A DNA stretch of 64,000 nt from assembly GCF_900113015.1 (NCBI RefSeq), contig NZ_FONV01000015.1, forward strand, positions 62,001 to 126,000, written 5' to 3'. Under the pieces are notes generated by a model. That model was given only the letters and a program-made list of their open reading frames with translations. It did no database searches and was not told the origin of the DNA. Numbering within the stretch: the stretch's first letter is position 1; every line of letters begins with the position of its first letter. A program made the translations under genes and the position numbers. The stretch comes from Actinoplanes philippinensis. Lineage in GTDB: Bacteria > Actinomycetota > Actinomycetes > Mycobacteriales > Micromonosporaceae. Of the stretch, positions 33,933 to 42,789 are shown in pieces.

Positions 33933-34973
33933 TCAGCTGCGGCGCACGGACTCCGCGAGCTGCACGGCCTGGTCGGCGGTGAACGTCCGGGGGGTCATCA
34001 CCCGGACGATCGAACGGTCCGCGAGTCTCGCCTGCACCATCCAGAAGTCCCGGCACCGGAACAGGTCGGCCGGGCGGCCCTGCACCGTCACCTTCGACGC
34101 CTTCTCCAGGCCGTCCACCTCGGCCGCCCGGAAGAGCGGGCGTGATCCCGGCGTCCACTGCACCTGGAAGCCGGTCTGCGGGTCGGCGGGGTCGCGGTAC
34201 ATCAGGATGCTCTCGTCCTTGAAGGCCGCCAGCTCCCAGCCGTCCGGGATCAGGCCCACGGTCACCTCGAAACGCAACCGCTGCGGCTTGTCCTGCACCT
34301 TCCCGGCCAGCTTCACCAGGGCTTCCGGGGTGCCGTACCGCCGGTGGCCGGTCAGGCTCAACCACACCCCGTCGCGGTGCTCCCAGACCAGGGTGAGCGG
34401 GGGACGACCGTCGTCGGAGGTTCCGTCGAACGGCAGCAGGCGGCCGGGGCGGCCGTCGATCTCGACGTCGACCGGCTCCCCGCCGAAGCCGGGAGCCTCC
34501 GTGGCCGTGCTGAGGTAGACGTCGCTGCGGTCGTCGGCCAGGTAGACCGCGATGATCGGACCCCCCGGGTCGGCGGTGAACGTCGCGTCACCGAGGCCGG
34601 GGATCGTGTAGGGGAAGCCGGGCGCGGTGGCGGCCACCAGGCGGATCCCACTCGTGGCGGGCGGCGCGCCGGAGGATGGTCCGCTGGAGGTGATCGCCGG
34701 GGCGGCGGTGGGCGCGGCGTCGGGTCGGGCATCCGGGCGGCCATCGGGGCGGGCATCCGGGCGCGGGACCGCCACGGCGGCGACGGCCACCGCGGCGGCC
34801 AGGCCCAGGCCGGCGAGCATCGGGCCGCGGCGGAACAGGGCCGGACGGCTTCGCGGGGCCGGTGCGGTGCTGTCCATGCCGGACAGGAGCCGGGCACGCG
34901 CCGCGGCGAGTGTCACGTCGGAGACGGGTGGAGCATCCGGGCCATGACGGTCGAGCAATTCAAGATCGTTCAT
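33933..34973 (-). CDS. Membrane-anchored anti-sigma-like protein
   Basis: 346-residue protein that overlaps the sigma factor gene by 14 bases, with GGAGGTGGG inside the sigma gene's last codons as its ribosome-binding site. A short cytoplasmic N-terminus (1-48) precedes one helix (GPMLAGLGLAAAVAVAAVAV). Then come a repeated RPDGRPDARPD linker and a large extracellular domain (about 105-346) of unknown fold. The arrangement resembles actinobacterial CU044_5270-type partners of ECF sigma factors. No HxxxCxxC zinc motif is present, so any anti-sigma role is inferred from context. Confidence 0.65.
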   Translation of the reverse strand: MNDLELLDRHGPDAPPVSDVTLAAARARLLSGMDSTAPAPRSRPALFRRGPMLAGLGLAAAVAVAAVAVPRPDARPDGRPDARPDAAPTAAPAITSSGPSSGAPPATSGIRLVAATAPGFPYTIPGLGDATFTADPGGPIIAVYLADDRSDVYLSTATEAPGFGGEPVDVEIDGRPGRLLPFDGTSDDGRPPLTLVWEHRDGVWLSLTGHRRYGTPEALVKLAGKVQDKPQRLRFEVTVGLIPDGWELAAFKDESILMYRDPADPQTGFQVQWTPGSRPLFRAAEVDGLEKASKVTVQGRPADLFRCRDFWMVQARLADRSIVRVMTPRTFTADQAVQLAESVRRS

Positions 34974-35664
34974 TTCCCACCTCCGGGGAGTCGAACACGG
35001 TCGAGGGGCTGAGCGCGGCGGCGGAGCCGGAAGCGGGCGGGAGGCCGGATACGGCTGAGGGGCTGCGTGAGGCCGGAGGATCGGGCGCGGGATCGGATGT
35101 GAGGGCCGGTTCGAGGGCGGCGCGGGTCAGCTTGCGGGCCCGGTTGATGCGGGAGCGGACGGTTCCCACCGGGATCTCCAGGGTCGCGGCGATCTCGGCG
35201 TACGACAGCTGGGCATAGGCCAGAAGCAACAGCGCGTCGCGGTCGCCGGGCTTGAGTTTCGCCAGCGCCGCGGCCAGGTCGGCCCGGAGGGCCGCGGCGT
35301 CCACCCGATCGTCGGCCCGGTCGTCCTGATCCGGTGTGGACTGTTCGCGGGCGGCGCGGGCCAGTGCCCGGTAACGCCGTTCCTCCTGGCGGACGTGCCG
35401 GTGCAGGACGTTGGTGGCGATGCCGAACAGCCAGGGCCGCACATCCAGGCCGAGCGGCTGGTAGGCGGCGCGTCTGCGGAAGGCGATCAGGAACGTCTCG
35501 GCGAGCAGGTCGTCCGCGGGCGCCCCGATCCGGCGGGCGAGATAGCGGTGGATCGCCACCGCGTGCCGGTCGAAGAGTGGCGCGAACTGTTCCGGCTGCC
35601 GCACCGATTCCCGGATCAGCACGTCGTCGGCGAGGTGCATCGGTTGCGAGCGTAGGTCGTTCAC
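34960..35664 (-). CDS. ECF-type RNA polymerase sigma factor
   Basis: 234-residue sigma-70 family protein. Region 2 is at about 27-95 (FDRHAVAIHRYLARRIG; DLLAETFLIAFRRR; VRPWLFGIATNVLHRH). Region 4 is at about 130-190 (LKPGDRDALLLLAYAQLSYAEIAATLEIPVGTVRSRINRAR). Regions 1 and 3 are lacking, as in ECF sigmas. A Ser/Pro-rich tail of about 45 residues follows. The GTG at 35664 or ATG at 35640 could start it; neither has a strong ribosome-binding site. It is coupled to the following membrane protein, its probable antagonist. Confidence 0.9.
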   Translation of the reverse strand: MNDLRSQPMHLADDVLIRESVRQPEQFAPLFDRHAVAIHRYLARRIGAPADDLLAETFLIAFRRRAAYQPLGLDVRPWLFGIATNVLHRHVRQEERRYRALARAAREQSTPDQDDRADDRVDAAALRADLAAALAKLKPGDRDALLLLAYAQLSYAEIAATLEIPVGTVRSRINRARKLTRAALEPALTSDPAPDPPASRSPSAVSGLPPASGSAAALSPSTVFDSPEVGNERS

Positions 35665-35740
35665 ACCCGTTGATGCCCGAACCGCCGCATCCGGTTCACG
35701 GAAGGGAAGGGCAGTCGCGGCGAGGGCCGCTGCCCGAACC

Positions 35741-36286
35741 TCAGCCGTGCCGGGCGGAGATGTCCCGTTGCCGGATGTGGTCGTCGTGCCACTCGGAGCC
35801 GACCAGGAACCGTTTCACCCCGACGATCTCGAAGCCGTGCTTGGCGTAGAACCTCGCGGCCCGCACGTTGCGCTGGTTGACCCCGAGCCAGCAGGTCGCG
35901 GTCCCGGTCCCGGCGGCCGCGGCGAGCGTCGCGGTCATCAGCGCGGCCGCGGCCCCGGTGCCGTGCCGCTCCGGCGCCAGATAGAACTTGCTGAGCTCGA
36001 TGCTGGTGGCCTGGTCGACCACGGCGGCCACATCCGGGTCGGTGATCGGGCCGCCGACCAGCATGGAGTATCCGGTCGGCTCGCCGTCGACGGAGACGAT
36101 CATGAGGATGCGTGCCGGGTCGGCCAGGTAGGCGGTGAAGCGCTCGGCCGACAGGTTCGTCACGATGAACGCGTCGATGTCGGCCTGGGCGGTCCCCGGT
36201 GGGCAGGCCAGCCCGAATGTCCGGGCGGCCAGGTCGTGCAGGACCGGTTCGTCACCCGAGCCGGCAAGACGTGTGATGGTCGTCAT
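35741..36286 (-). CDS. GNAT family N-acetyltransferase
   Basis: 181-residue acetyltransferase. The acetyl-CoA loop is LAPERHGTGAAAALM at about residues 109-123, followed by GVNQRNVRAARFYAKHGFEIVG, a clear GNAT motif B. It ends in RQRDISARHG. It is divergent from the GH20 gene across 25 bases, so the promoters must overlap. The substrate is unknown. Confidence 0.87.
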   Translation of the reverse strand: MTTITRLAGSGDEPVLHDLAARTFGLACPPGTAQADIDAFIVTNLSAERFTAYLADPARILMIVSVDGEPTGYSMLVGGPITDPDVAAVVDQATSIELSKFYLAPERHGTGAAAALMTATLAAAAGTGTATCWLGVNQRNVRAARFYAKHGFEIVGVKRFLVGSEWHDDHIRQRDISARHG

Positions 36287-36311
36287 AGCCTAACTGTTTA
36301 CAATCTTCAGA

Positions 36312-37718
36312 GTGAGCGATCGGATGCAGCGACTCGGCGATGTTATCCCCCGGCCGGCCTCGGTGCGGCCGGTCACGGCCGCATCGTTCACGATCATTCC
36401 CGGGGGTACGGCGGTGAGCGCCCCGCCCGCACTCGAAGGTGTCGCCGCGCACCTCGGCCTGCCCCTGGCCCCGGACGGCGCGATCACCCTCGCTCTGGAC
36501 GACTCGCTCGCCGCGGAGGCGTACCGCCTGGAGATCGCCGCGACCGGGGTGACATTGGCCGGCGGCGCTCCGCAGGGCGTCTTCTGGGGTGTGCAGACGC
36601 TGCGCCAGCTCGGCACGGTGCTGCCCGGTGGCGTCATCGAGGACCGGCCGCGGTACGCCTTCCGTGGCGCGATGCTCGACCTGGCCCGGCACTTCTTCAC
36701 CGCCGCCGAGATCAAGGCGCACGTCGACCTGCTCGTCCAGTTCAAGATCAATCACCTGCACCTGCATCTCACCGACGACCAGGGCTGGCGGCTGGAGATC
36801 CCCGGCTGGCCCCGGCTCACCGAGGTCAGTGGCGGCGCGGGCACCGGCGTCGACGGGGCCGGCCCGGGCTTCCTCACCCTCGCCGAGTACAGCGACGTGG
36901 TCGCCTACGCGGCCGAGCGGTTCGTCACGATCGTTCCCGAGATCGACATGCCCGGCCACGTGAACGCGGTGCACGTCGCCTATCCGGAGCTGACCGCCGA
37001 CGGGCAGCCGGTCGCGCCCCGCACCGACGCCGAGGTCGGCTACTCCTCGCTGGTCGCCGGCCGGGAGGAGACGTACGCCTTCGTCGAGACCGTGCTCAAG
37101 ACGGTCGCCGCCGTGACGCCCGGCCCCTACCTGCACATCGGCGGCGACGAGTGCCTGTCCACGCCGCCGGAGGACTACCGCACGTTCCTCGACCGGGTGC
37201 TGCCGATCCCGGGCCGGTTCGGCAAGAGCGTGATCGGCTGGCACGAGATCGCCACCGTCGACCTGCCCGAGGACGCGATCGTGCAGTACTGGCGGATCGA
37301 GCCCGCCGACGACGCCGTGGCCCGCGCCGCCGCGTCCGGCCGCCGGGTGATCGTCTCCCCGGCCGACCGCACCTACCTCGACATGAAGTACGACGCGGAC
37401 ACCCCGCTCGGCCTGGACTGGGCCGGCCACCTGAGCGTCGAGCGGGCCTACGACTGGGACCCGGCGCAGCGCCTGCCCGGTGTCGGCGAGGAGGCGATCC
37501 TCGGGGTCGAGGCGCCGCTCTGGTCGGAGACCCTGCGCAGCGTCGACGACGTGCGCTACCTCACCCTGCCGCGGCTGCCGGCCGTCGCCGAGGTGGCCTG
37601 GTCACCGCAGGACGGCCGGGACTGGCAGTCGTTCCGGGAGCGGCTGGCCGCCTTCGGCCCGCGCTGGACGGCCGGCGGAATCAACTTCCACCGCTCACCG
37701 GAGATCGACTGGCACTGA
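36312..37718 (+). CDS. GH20 beta-N-acetylhexosaminidase
   Basis: 468-residue enzyme without a signal peptide, acting on terminal GlcNAc or GalNAc, for example from chitin oligomers. The GH20b N-terminal domain (about 1-110) precedes the barrel. The barrel shows YAFRGAMLDLARHFF, HLHLTDDQGWRLEI, IVPEIDMPGH and the catalytic Asp-Glu pair in YLHIGGDECL. The late tryptophan-rich VEAPLWSETL and WSPQ are also present. GTG at 36312 or ATG at 36324 may be the start. The last 38 bases overlap the convergent P450 gene. Confidence 0.9.
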   Translation: MSDRMQRLGDVIPRPASVRPVTAASFTIIPGGTAVSAPPALEGVAAHLGLPLAPDGAITLALDDSLAAEAYRLEIAATGVTLAGGAPQGVFWGVQTLRQLGTVLPGGVIEDRPRYAFRGAMLDLARHFFTAAEIKAHVDLLVQFKINHLHLHLTDDQGWRLEIPGWPRLTEVSGGAGTGVDGAGPGFLTLAEYSDVVAYAAERFVTIVPEIDMPGHVNAVHVAYPELTADGQPVAPRTDAEVGYSSLVAGREETYAFVETVLKTVAAVTPGPYLHIGGDECLSTPPEDYRTFLDRVLPIPGRFGKSVIGWHEIATVDLPEDAIVQYWRIEPADDAVARAAASGRRVIVSPADRTYLDMKYDADTPLGLDWAGHLSVERAYDWDPAQRLPGVGEEAILGVEAPLWSETLRSVDDVRYLTLPRLPAVAEVAWSPQDGRDWQSFRERLAAFGPRWTAGGINFHRSPEIDWH

Positions 37719-38955
37719 CCGCCGGCGTGGCCCGCGCCGGCCGGTGATGCTCCGGCACCACCAGGCGGATCCGGTCGCGGGGCAGCGCCGGGATCCGGGA
37801 CAGGGTGATGCCGGTGTCCTGCGGCGGCAGGTAGTGGTCCAGTTCGGCGAGCCGGCGCGACAGCGTGCCCAGCAGCGCGATCGTGATCTTCTCGCCCGGG
37901 CAGCGGTGGCCGGTCCGCGGATCGCCGCCGCCCTGCGGGATCAGGTCGAACTCGCCGGGCTCCCGGCCCAGGAAACGGTCCGGGTCGAAGCGGTACGGGT
38001 CGATCCACAGCTCCGGGTCGTGATGGTGCCCGTAGACGTCCAGCAGCACCAGCGTCCCGGCCGGGATCGGCTCGCCCTGGAAGAACAGGTCACGCGTCGC
38101 CCGCCCACCCAGGAACGGCGCGAACGGGTAGAAACGCCGCACCTCGTGGGTGAAAGCCAGCGTGTAGTCGTCGTCGCCGGCCCGCATCCGGGACTGATGA
38201 CGCGGCCACATGTCCATGGCGTGCGCCGCGAACGCCACGTACCAGGCCACCGCGATCGTCGGGCGCAGGATGTTCAGCAGCTCGACGGCCGCGGTCCGGG
38301 GATCCACCGGTGAGCCGTCGTCGCTGTGGTGGGCGACCGCCGACAGGGCGCTCGTGGTGCGCGGCTTCGCCCGTACCCCCGCAATGATCTTGGAAAGACG
38401 GCGCTCCTGGAGCCGCCGTGCCACCAGCGCCCGCGCCGTGCGCGGACCCACCGTCGCGAACCCGTCCACCATCGCGACACAATCCCGGGCCAGGGCGAGA
38501 ATCTCACGATCTTCCAGCGGTACGCCCGCCCAGCGCGACACCGCACGCGCGAGGATCCGCGCCGTCTCGTCGAACAGCCGCACCGGCGGTCCCTCCCGCC
38601 AGGTGTCGGCGGCCGCGTCGAACTCCTCCCCGGCGATCTTCGCGAGCCGGTCGACACCGTCCCCCGTCAGCAGCGACGTGAAGAGCGGTTTGCGCCGCCG
38701 GTGGGCGTCCCCGTCCAGGGTCTGCACCCCGCCCGCGCCGAAGAGCGTGTGCACCACCAGACTCGGCAGTGCCGTGTGCCGCTCCAGATTCCCCGTCCCG
38801 TAGAAGAAACGGGCCGCGGCGGTTCCGCAGATGCCCACCGCCGGTTGTCCCATCACCCGGGTGCGCACCGGCCCGCCACCCGCCCGGCGGCGCAGATCCG
38901 GCAGCCACGCGTACCCCTTCAGGGCGACGGCCAGTGTCTGATCGAGGTCAGCCAT
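37681..38955 (-). CDS. CYP152-type fatty acid peroxygenase (cytochrome P450)
   Basis: 424-residue P450 that probably uses hydrogen peroxide to hydroxylate or decarboxylate fatty acids. Three features match Bacillus P450-BSbeta: LLNILRPTIAVAWYV, where the Arg-Pro pair replaces the usual acid-alcohol pair (R231-P232 here); VQTLDGDAHRRRK; and the haem loop IPQGGGDPRTGHRCPGE with the ligand cysteine. RRFYPFAPFLG and LLDVYGHHHDPELW are also conserved. ATG at 38955 is chosen over a GTG 18 bases upstream. It is isolated from redox partner genes, as expected for a peroxygenase. Confidence 0.88.
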   Translation of the reverse strand: MADLDQTLAVALKGYAWLPDLRRRAGGGPVRTRVMGQPAVGICGTAAARFFYGTGNLERHTALPSLVVHTLFGAGGVQTLDGDAHRRRKPLFTSLLTGDGVDRLAKIAGEEFDAAADTWREGPPVRLFDETARILARAVSRWAGVPLEDREILALARDCVAMVDGFATVGPRTARALVARRLQERRLSKIIAGVRAKPRTTSALSAVAHHSDDGSPVDPRTAAVELLNILRPTIAVAWYVAFAAHAMDMWPRHQSRMRAGDDDYTLAFTHEVRRFYPFAPFLGGRATRDLFFQGEPIPAGTLVLLDVYGHHHDPELWIDPYRFDPDRFLGREPGEFDLIPQGGGDPRTGHRCPGEKITIALLGTLSRRLAELDHYLPPQDTGITLSRIPALPRDRIRLVVPEHHRPARATPAVSASRSPVSGGS

Positions 38956-39046
38956 AGCGGTCGTATTACCCACAGCACGGGCACGAAACGGTTACCCAGC
39001 GTTTTGGCCCTACTCTTGGTGGCCCACCGGGCGGGAGGAGCGCGGG

Positions 39047-41227
39047 TTGAGCAAGGGTGCACCAGGGGCGGGGCGGTCGGCCGCCGCGCTGGCCGGGTTC
39101 CTCGTCGTCGCCGGCGCGCAGCTCGCCGCCGTCCTGCTCGCTCTCTGGGCGGTTCTCTCGCTGCTGCCCGGCGCGCTCGCGGTGCGGATCGGCGTGCCGC
39201 TCAGCCTGGCCACGTTCGGCACCTTGGCGTATGCGACGTGGCGTGCCCTGCACACCCGGCACCGCACTCCGGCCGGTGTGGCGGTCGCCCGGGACCAGGC
39301 GCCCCGCCTCTGGGCGATGATCGACGACGCCGCGAAGGCCGCCGGTGTCGCCGCGCCCGCCGGGGTGACCGTCGTCGCCGACGCCACTGCGGCCCTCGGC
39401 GAGCGTACCCACCTGCTCGGTGTGATCGGCGGCCGCCGCGACCTCTACCTGGGCCTGCCGCTGCTGCAGGCGCTCACCCCGGACCGGCTCACCGCCGTCG
39501 TCACGCACGAGCTGGCGCACGGTTCGGCGGCGCTCGGGCGGTGGGCGCCGCTCGCCTACCGCGGCCGGGTGGCGATCGGCCGGGCCATGCCGCGGATCTC
39601 CCGGCGCGGGCCGGCCGCGATCGTCCTGCGGTGGTATGCGGGGTTCTACCGCCGGATGGACGCGCCGTTCAGCCGGGCGCAGGAGCTGGCCGCGGACCGG
39701 ATCGCCGCGGCGCACGCCGGGACCGAGGCCACCGTCGCGGCGCTGCGGGACCTGCCGGCGCTGGCCGGGATGCAGCGGCTGTTCCACGCCGAGTACGTGG
39801 GGCCCGGATGGCAGGCCGGCTTCGTGCCGGACGACGTGTTCGGCGGGCTGCTGCGGGTGCTGGCGGCCCGCACCACCGAGATGACCATGCTGCGGGCCCG
39901 CGACCCGGAGCCGTCGGGGCCGTGGGACACCCATCCGCCGCTGGCCGAGCGGATCGCGGCCCTGACCGCGGCCCCGTCGTCCCGGTCTGCCGCCGCCCCG
40001 TCGTCCCCGTCACCCGGCTCACTCACGGCCCCCTCGCCCGCGTCTGCCGGTTCCGTCGCCCCCGCGGAGCCGGTCGCCCCCGCGGAGCCCGTCGTGTCTG
40101 CCGGGTCCACCGATCCGACCGCATCCGTCGCATCCGTCGACCCCGCCGTGCCCCTCGCATCCGCCGACCCCGCCGCGCCCCTCGAGCCCGGCGCACCCGC
40201 CGATCCCGCGCCGCCGGCCGATCCCGCGCCGCCAGCCGATCCCGCGCCGCCGGCCGGATCCGCGGCGCCGGTGGAGGAGAGGCCGGTCGAGGACCTGGTG
40301 CCCGACCTGCCGGCGCTCGGGCGGGCTCTGCAGGTCGTCGCCTTCCCGGCCCAGGGTCGGAAAGTGGTCAGCTGGGACGAATGTCTCAGCGTGGCGCGTA
40401 CCTCCGAGATGGAACGTGAGGCCGAAGCGGCGCTCGTCGCGATCTCCCGGGCGGTCGGAAGCCCGGTGCCGGACGCCGGTGAGCTGCTGACCCTGGCCGC
40501 CGACGGGCGGTTGCGGACGGCCGCCGAGGCGGTCTTCCCGAAGGCGCCGGCCGAGGAGACCACCTCCCGGATCGTCGAGCTGCTCGGCCTGATGCTGGCC
40601 CTCGCCGCCCTGCGCAGCGGTGTGGCTCGGTGGCGGCACAGCTGGACCGGCGCGGCCGAGGTGGTCGGCGCCGACGGGACCTACCTCGACCTCGCCGAGC
40701 TGGCGGCCGCGGCGGCGGACCCGGAGACCACCGAGGCGGTGCGTGCCTACCTGACCGAGGCGGGCGTGGATCTGGCCGCGGCGGCGTCCCGGCCGGGCTC
40801 GGCGCGCGCGCAGGTCCTCGGTGGACTGGTCAACCTGTCCGCCGACGGGGCGCGGACCGACGTGCTGATCACCGATCTCGGGCTGCTGCTGGTGCCGGGG
40901 CTGCCCCGCGGCCGCGGGCCGGAGTCGAAACGGCGGCTGACCAGGATCGCGGCCGGCGGTGTGCCGATCGGTGGAATGGCGGCGCCCGGGGGTGAGAAGC
41001 CCGATGCCCCGGCGGGTGACGGTCTTGCCCTTCCCGCGGGCGGCCGGTTCGTCGCGTTCGCCGACGTGGCCGGGGTGACCACAGTGCCCGGTCGGCGTAA
41101 GGGCTGGACGTTCGGCATGCGTGCGGGCGGCGAGTTGAGCGTGCGTACGGCGCTCGACACCGACGAGCTGCCGGGCGGCTGGGCGGCCTGGGACGAGGCG
41201 GTGACCTTCCTCGCCGGAACCCGCTGA
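39047..41227 (+). CDS. M48 family metallopeptidase with long C-terminal extension
   Basis: 726-residue membrane protein. Two N-terminal helices lie at about 14-65. The zinc site is HELAH (H154, E155, H158) with the third ligand E213 in AQELAADR. The peptidase part ends near 310. A Pro/Ala/Ser-rich linker (about 310-410) with ADPAPP repeats leads to a C-terminal region of about 315 residues that I cannot assign (LPALGRALQVVAFPAQGRKVVSWDECLSVARTSEME). M48 enzymes degrade misfolded membrane proteins. A TTG start follows GGGAGGAG at 6 bases. The extension is unusual for the family. Confidence 0.85.
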   Translation: MSKGAPGAGRSAAALAGFLVVAGAQLAAVLLALWAVLSLLPGALAVRIGVPLSLATFGTLAYATWRALHTRHRTPAGVAVARDQAPRLWAMIDDAAKAAGVAAPAGVTVVADATAALGERTHLLGVIGGRRDLYLGLPLLQALTPDRLTAVVTHELAHGSAALGRWAPLAYRGRVAIGRAMPRISRRGPAAIVLRWYAGFYRRMDAPFSRAQELAADRIAAAHAGTEATVAALRDLPALAGMQRLFHAEYVGPGWQAGFVPDDVFGGLLRVLAARTTEMTMLRARDPEPSGPWDTHPPLAERIAALTAAPSSRSAAAPSSPSPGSLTAPSPASAGSVAPAEPVAPAEPVVSAGSTDPTASVASVDPAVPLASADPAAPLEPGAPADPAPPADPAPPADPAPPAGSAAPVEERPVEDLVPDLPALGRALQVVAFPAQGRKVVSWDECLSVARTSEMEREAEAALVAISRAVGSPVPDAGELLTLAADGRLRTAAEAVFPKAPAEETTSRIVELLGLMLALAALRSGVARWRHSWTGAAEVVGADGTYLDLAELAAAAADPETTEAVRAYLTEAGVDLAAAASRPGSARAQVLGGLVNLSADGARTDVLITDLGLLLVPGLPRGRGPESKRRLTRIAAGGVPIGGMAAPGGEKPDAPAGDGLALPAGGRFVAFADVAGVTTVPGRRKGWTFGMRAGGELSVRTALDTDELPGGWAAWDEAVTFLAGTR

Positions 41228-41440
41228 GCCGACCCGATGAGGTGATCCACTGAACCCGGTGGAGGTCTCTCCCGTACCCGAAAGTGAACGCAGTCTCGTT
41301 CGCGACGGATGAGCAACCGTCGCGTCACTCGGGGTCACAATGACCTCAGCGAATTGTTCGCTTCACGTACGTCCGGAATGGGTAGGCAGGTATCCGGACG
41401 AGGCGGGACGATCGTCGGGCGAAGCGGGGGAGGGGCCGTC

Positions 41441-41887
41441 ATGGAACGAGGGCCGGTGGCGCTCTTCGGAGCCATACTCGCGGTCGGTCTCGGGCCGGCA
41501 CTGTGGCTCGGCGCCCAGCTCAGTGTGGTCGATCTCGCGCCGAGTCAGCGGCCCGCGCCGGTCGACGAGCAGTTCCCCGGCGCCGACATGGACTTCGGTG
41601 GGGCCGGGGCGGGCGAGATGCCGGACGACGACGAGCCGCTCAGCACGTATTCGTACACCCCGCTCACGTCGAGCGCCTCGCCGGTCGCGGTCCGGCCGTC
41701 CCCGGTGGCCACCCACGTGAGCGACACCGGCCGGCCGGTTCCGCCGGTGCCTCCGCCGCCCTCGTCGCCGCCGGTCTCGTCGTCGCCGTCGGCATCGGAG
41801 AGCCCGTCGCCGGAACCGTCCACGAGCGACTCGGCGACGCCGTCCACCGAGCCGAGCGGGTCCGTGTCGCCGTCACCGAGCACATGA
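41441..41887 (+). CDS. Secreted or membrane-anchored Ser/Pro-rich protein
   Basis: 148-residue protein. An open frame starts 44 codons earlier, but GGGGGAGGGG lies just before the ATG at 41441, where a hydrophobic segment begins (ALFGAILAVGLGPALWLGAQL). This is a signal anchor or signal peptide. The remainder is acidic, then strongly Ser/Pro-rich (PPPPSSPPVSSSPSASESPS), probably extended and exposed outside. No family is recognised. Confidence 0.6.
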   Translation: MERGPVALFGAILAVGLGPALWLGAQLSVVDLAPSQRPAPVDEQFPGADMDFGGAGAGEMPDDDEPLSTYSYTPLTSSASPVAVRPSPVATHVSDTGRPVPPVPPPPSSPPVSSSPSASESPSPEPSTSDSATPSTEPSGSVSPSPST

Positions 41888-41916
41888 TGGACGGTCGCCG
41901 TCACCGATCGCACGAA

Positions 41917-41944
41917 AAAGGGGGAGCCGTCCGGCTCCCCCTTT
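41917..41944. terminator. Strong bidirectional terminator
   Basis: AAAGGGGGAGCC, a 4-base loop and its exact complement ending in TTT form a 12-bp hairpin. With A and T ends it is a classic factor-independent terminator for the convergent genes on both sides. Confidence 0.9.
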
Positions 41945-41948
41945 CTTC

Positions 41949-42776
41949 TCAGAGGCCGAGCAGGCGGTCCAGGATGTCGCGGTAGCTGCGCAGCTCGACC
42001 CGCAGCGCCTCGGTGTCGTCGGTGCCCTTGGCGAACGAGCCGCGGTGGTCACGCAGCGCCTGGCTGAGCTTGTCCACCGCCTCGTCGACCAGGCCGGCGG
42101 CGTCGGCGGTCGCGCCCTTCGGGTCGTCGACGAAGCGGAGCTGCACGTCACGCCAGCGGTCGCGCAGCGGCTGGGTGTCGGCGGCCGGGAAGAACGGCAG
42201 CGGACCGGACTCGGCCGGCGTCTCGGCGGCGGGCTCCGCCACCGGCGCCACCACCGGGTCCGGCGTCGGGTCCGGCGTGGGGTCCGGCGTCGGGCCGGGC
42301 TCGTCCACGACAGCCGGCTCGTCCTGCACCCGATCCTCCGGGTCGCCGTCGTTCGGCGCCGCGGGGGTCGTGCCGGTCTCCGTGAGGTGCGGGTCGTCGA
42401 AGGTGCCGCGGTCGTCGAGGGCCGAGTCGACGCCGGTGTCGTCCGGGCGTACCCCCTCGTCGGTCTTGTCGTCTTCGACCGTGTCGTCCTTGTCGGGGAG
42501 CTGGTGACGGGGGGTGGTGTCGTCGGGCAGCGAGTGCTTGGGCGCCGGCTCGGCGTCGTCTCGGTCGCGGGTCACGCCGTCGCTGAACGCCACGGTCCGG
42601 TCCGCGTCGCCCCCGGTGGAGGCGCCGGCCGCGGTGGGTTGCGGGGCCGGGTCGGTGTCGTGCTGCCAGGGCGAGCCGGCCCGCTGCTGCGGGACGGGCG
42701 CGGTGGTGTCCGGGTCGGTGGGGCGGTCGTTCTTGTCGTCGACGTTGTCCTGGGCCTCGTTGGAGAAGAAGCGCAT
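41949..42776 (-). CDS. Acidic protein with FVDDP domain, paralogue of the upstream gene product
   Basis: 275-residue protein. GAGGAGG lies 9 bases before the ATG at 42776. Residues 1-195 are acidic and low-complexity, rich in Asp, Pro and Thr, with PTPDPTPDPTPDP. The last 75 residues form an alpha-helical domain (WRDVQLRFVDDPKGATADAAGLV to YRDILDRLLG). The same domain occurs in the adjacent upstream gene product. Neither a signal peptide nor a membrane helix is present. The function is unknown. Confidence 0.7.
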   Translation of the reverse strand: MRFFSNEAQDNVDDKNDRPTDPDTTAPVPQQRAGSPWQHDTDPAPQPTAAGASTGGDADRTVAFSDGVTRDRDDAEPAPKHSLPDDTTPRHQLPDKDDTVEDDKTDEGVRPDDTGVDSALDDRGTFDDPHLTETGTTPAAPNDGDPEDRVQDEPAVVDEPGPTPDPTPDPTPDPVVAPVAEPAAETPAESGPLPFFPAADTQPLRDRWRDVQLRFVDDPKGATADAAGLVDEAVDKLSQALRDHRGSFAKGTDDTEALRVELRSYRDILDRLLGL

Positions 42777-42789
42777 CGTCGGTGCCTCC

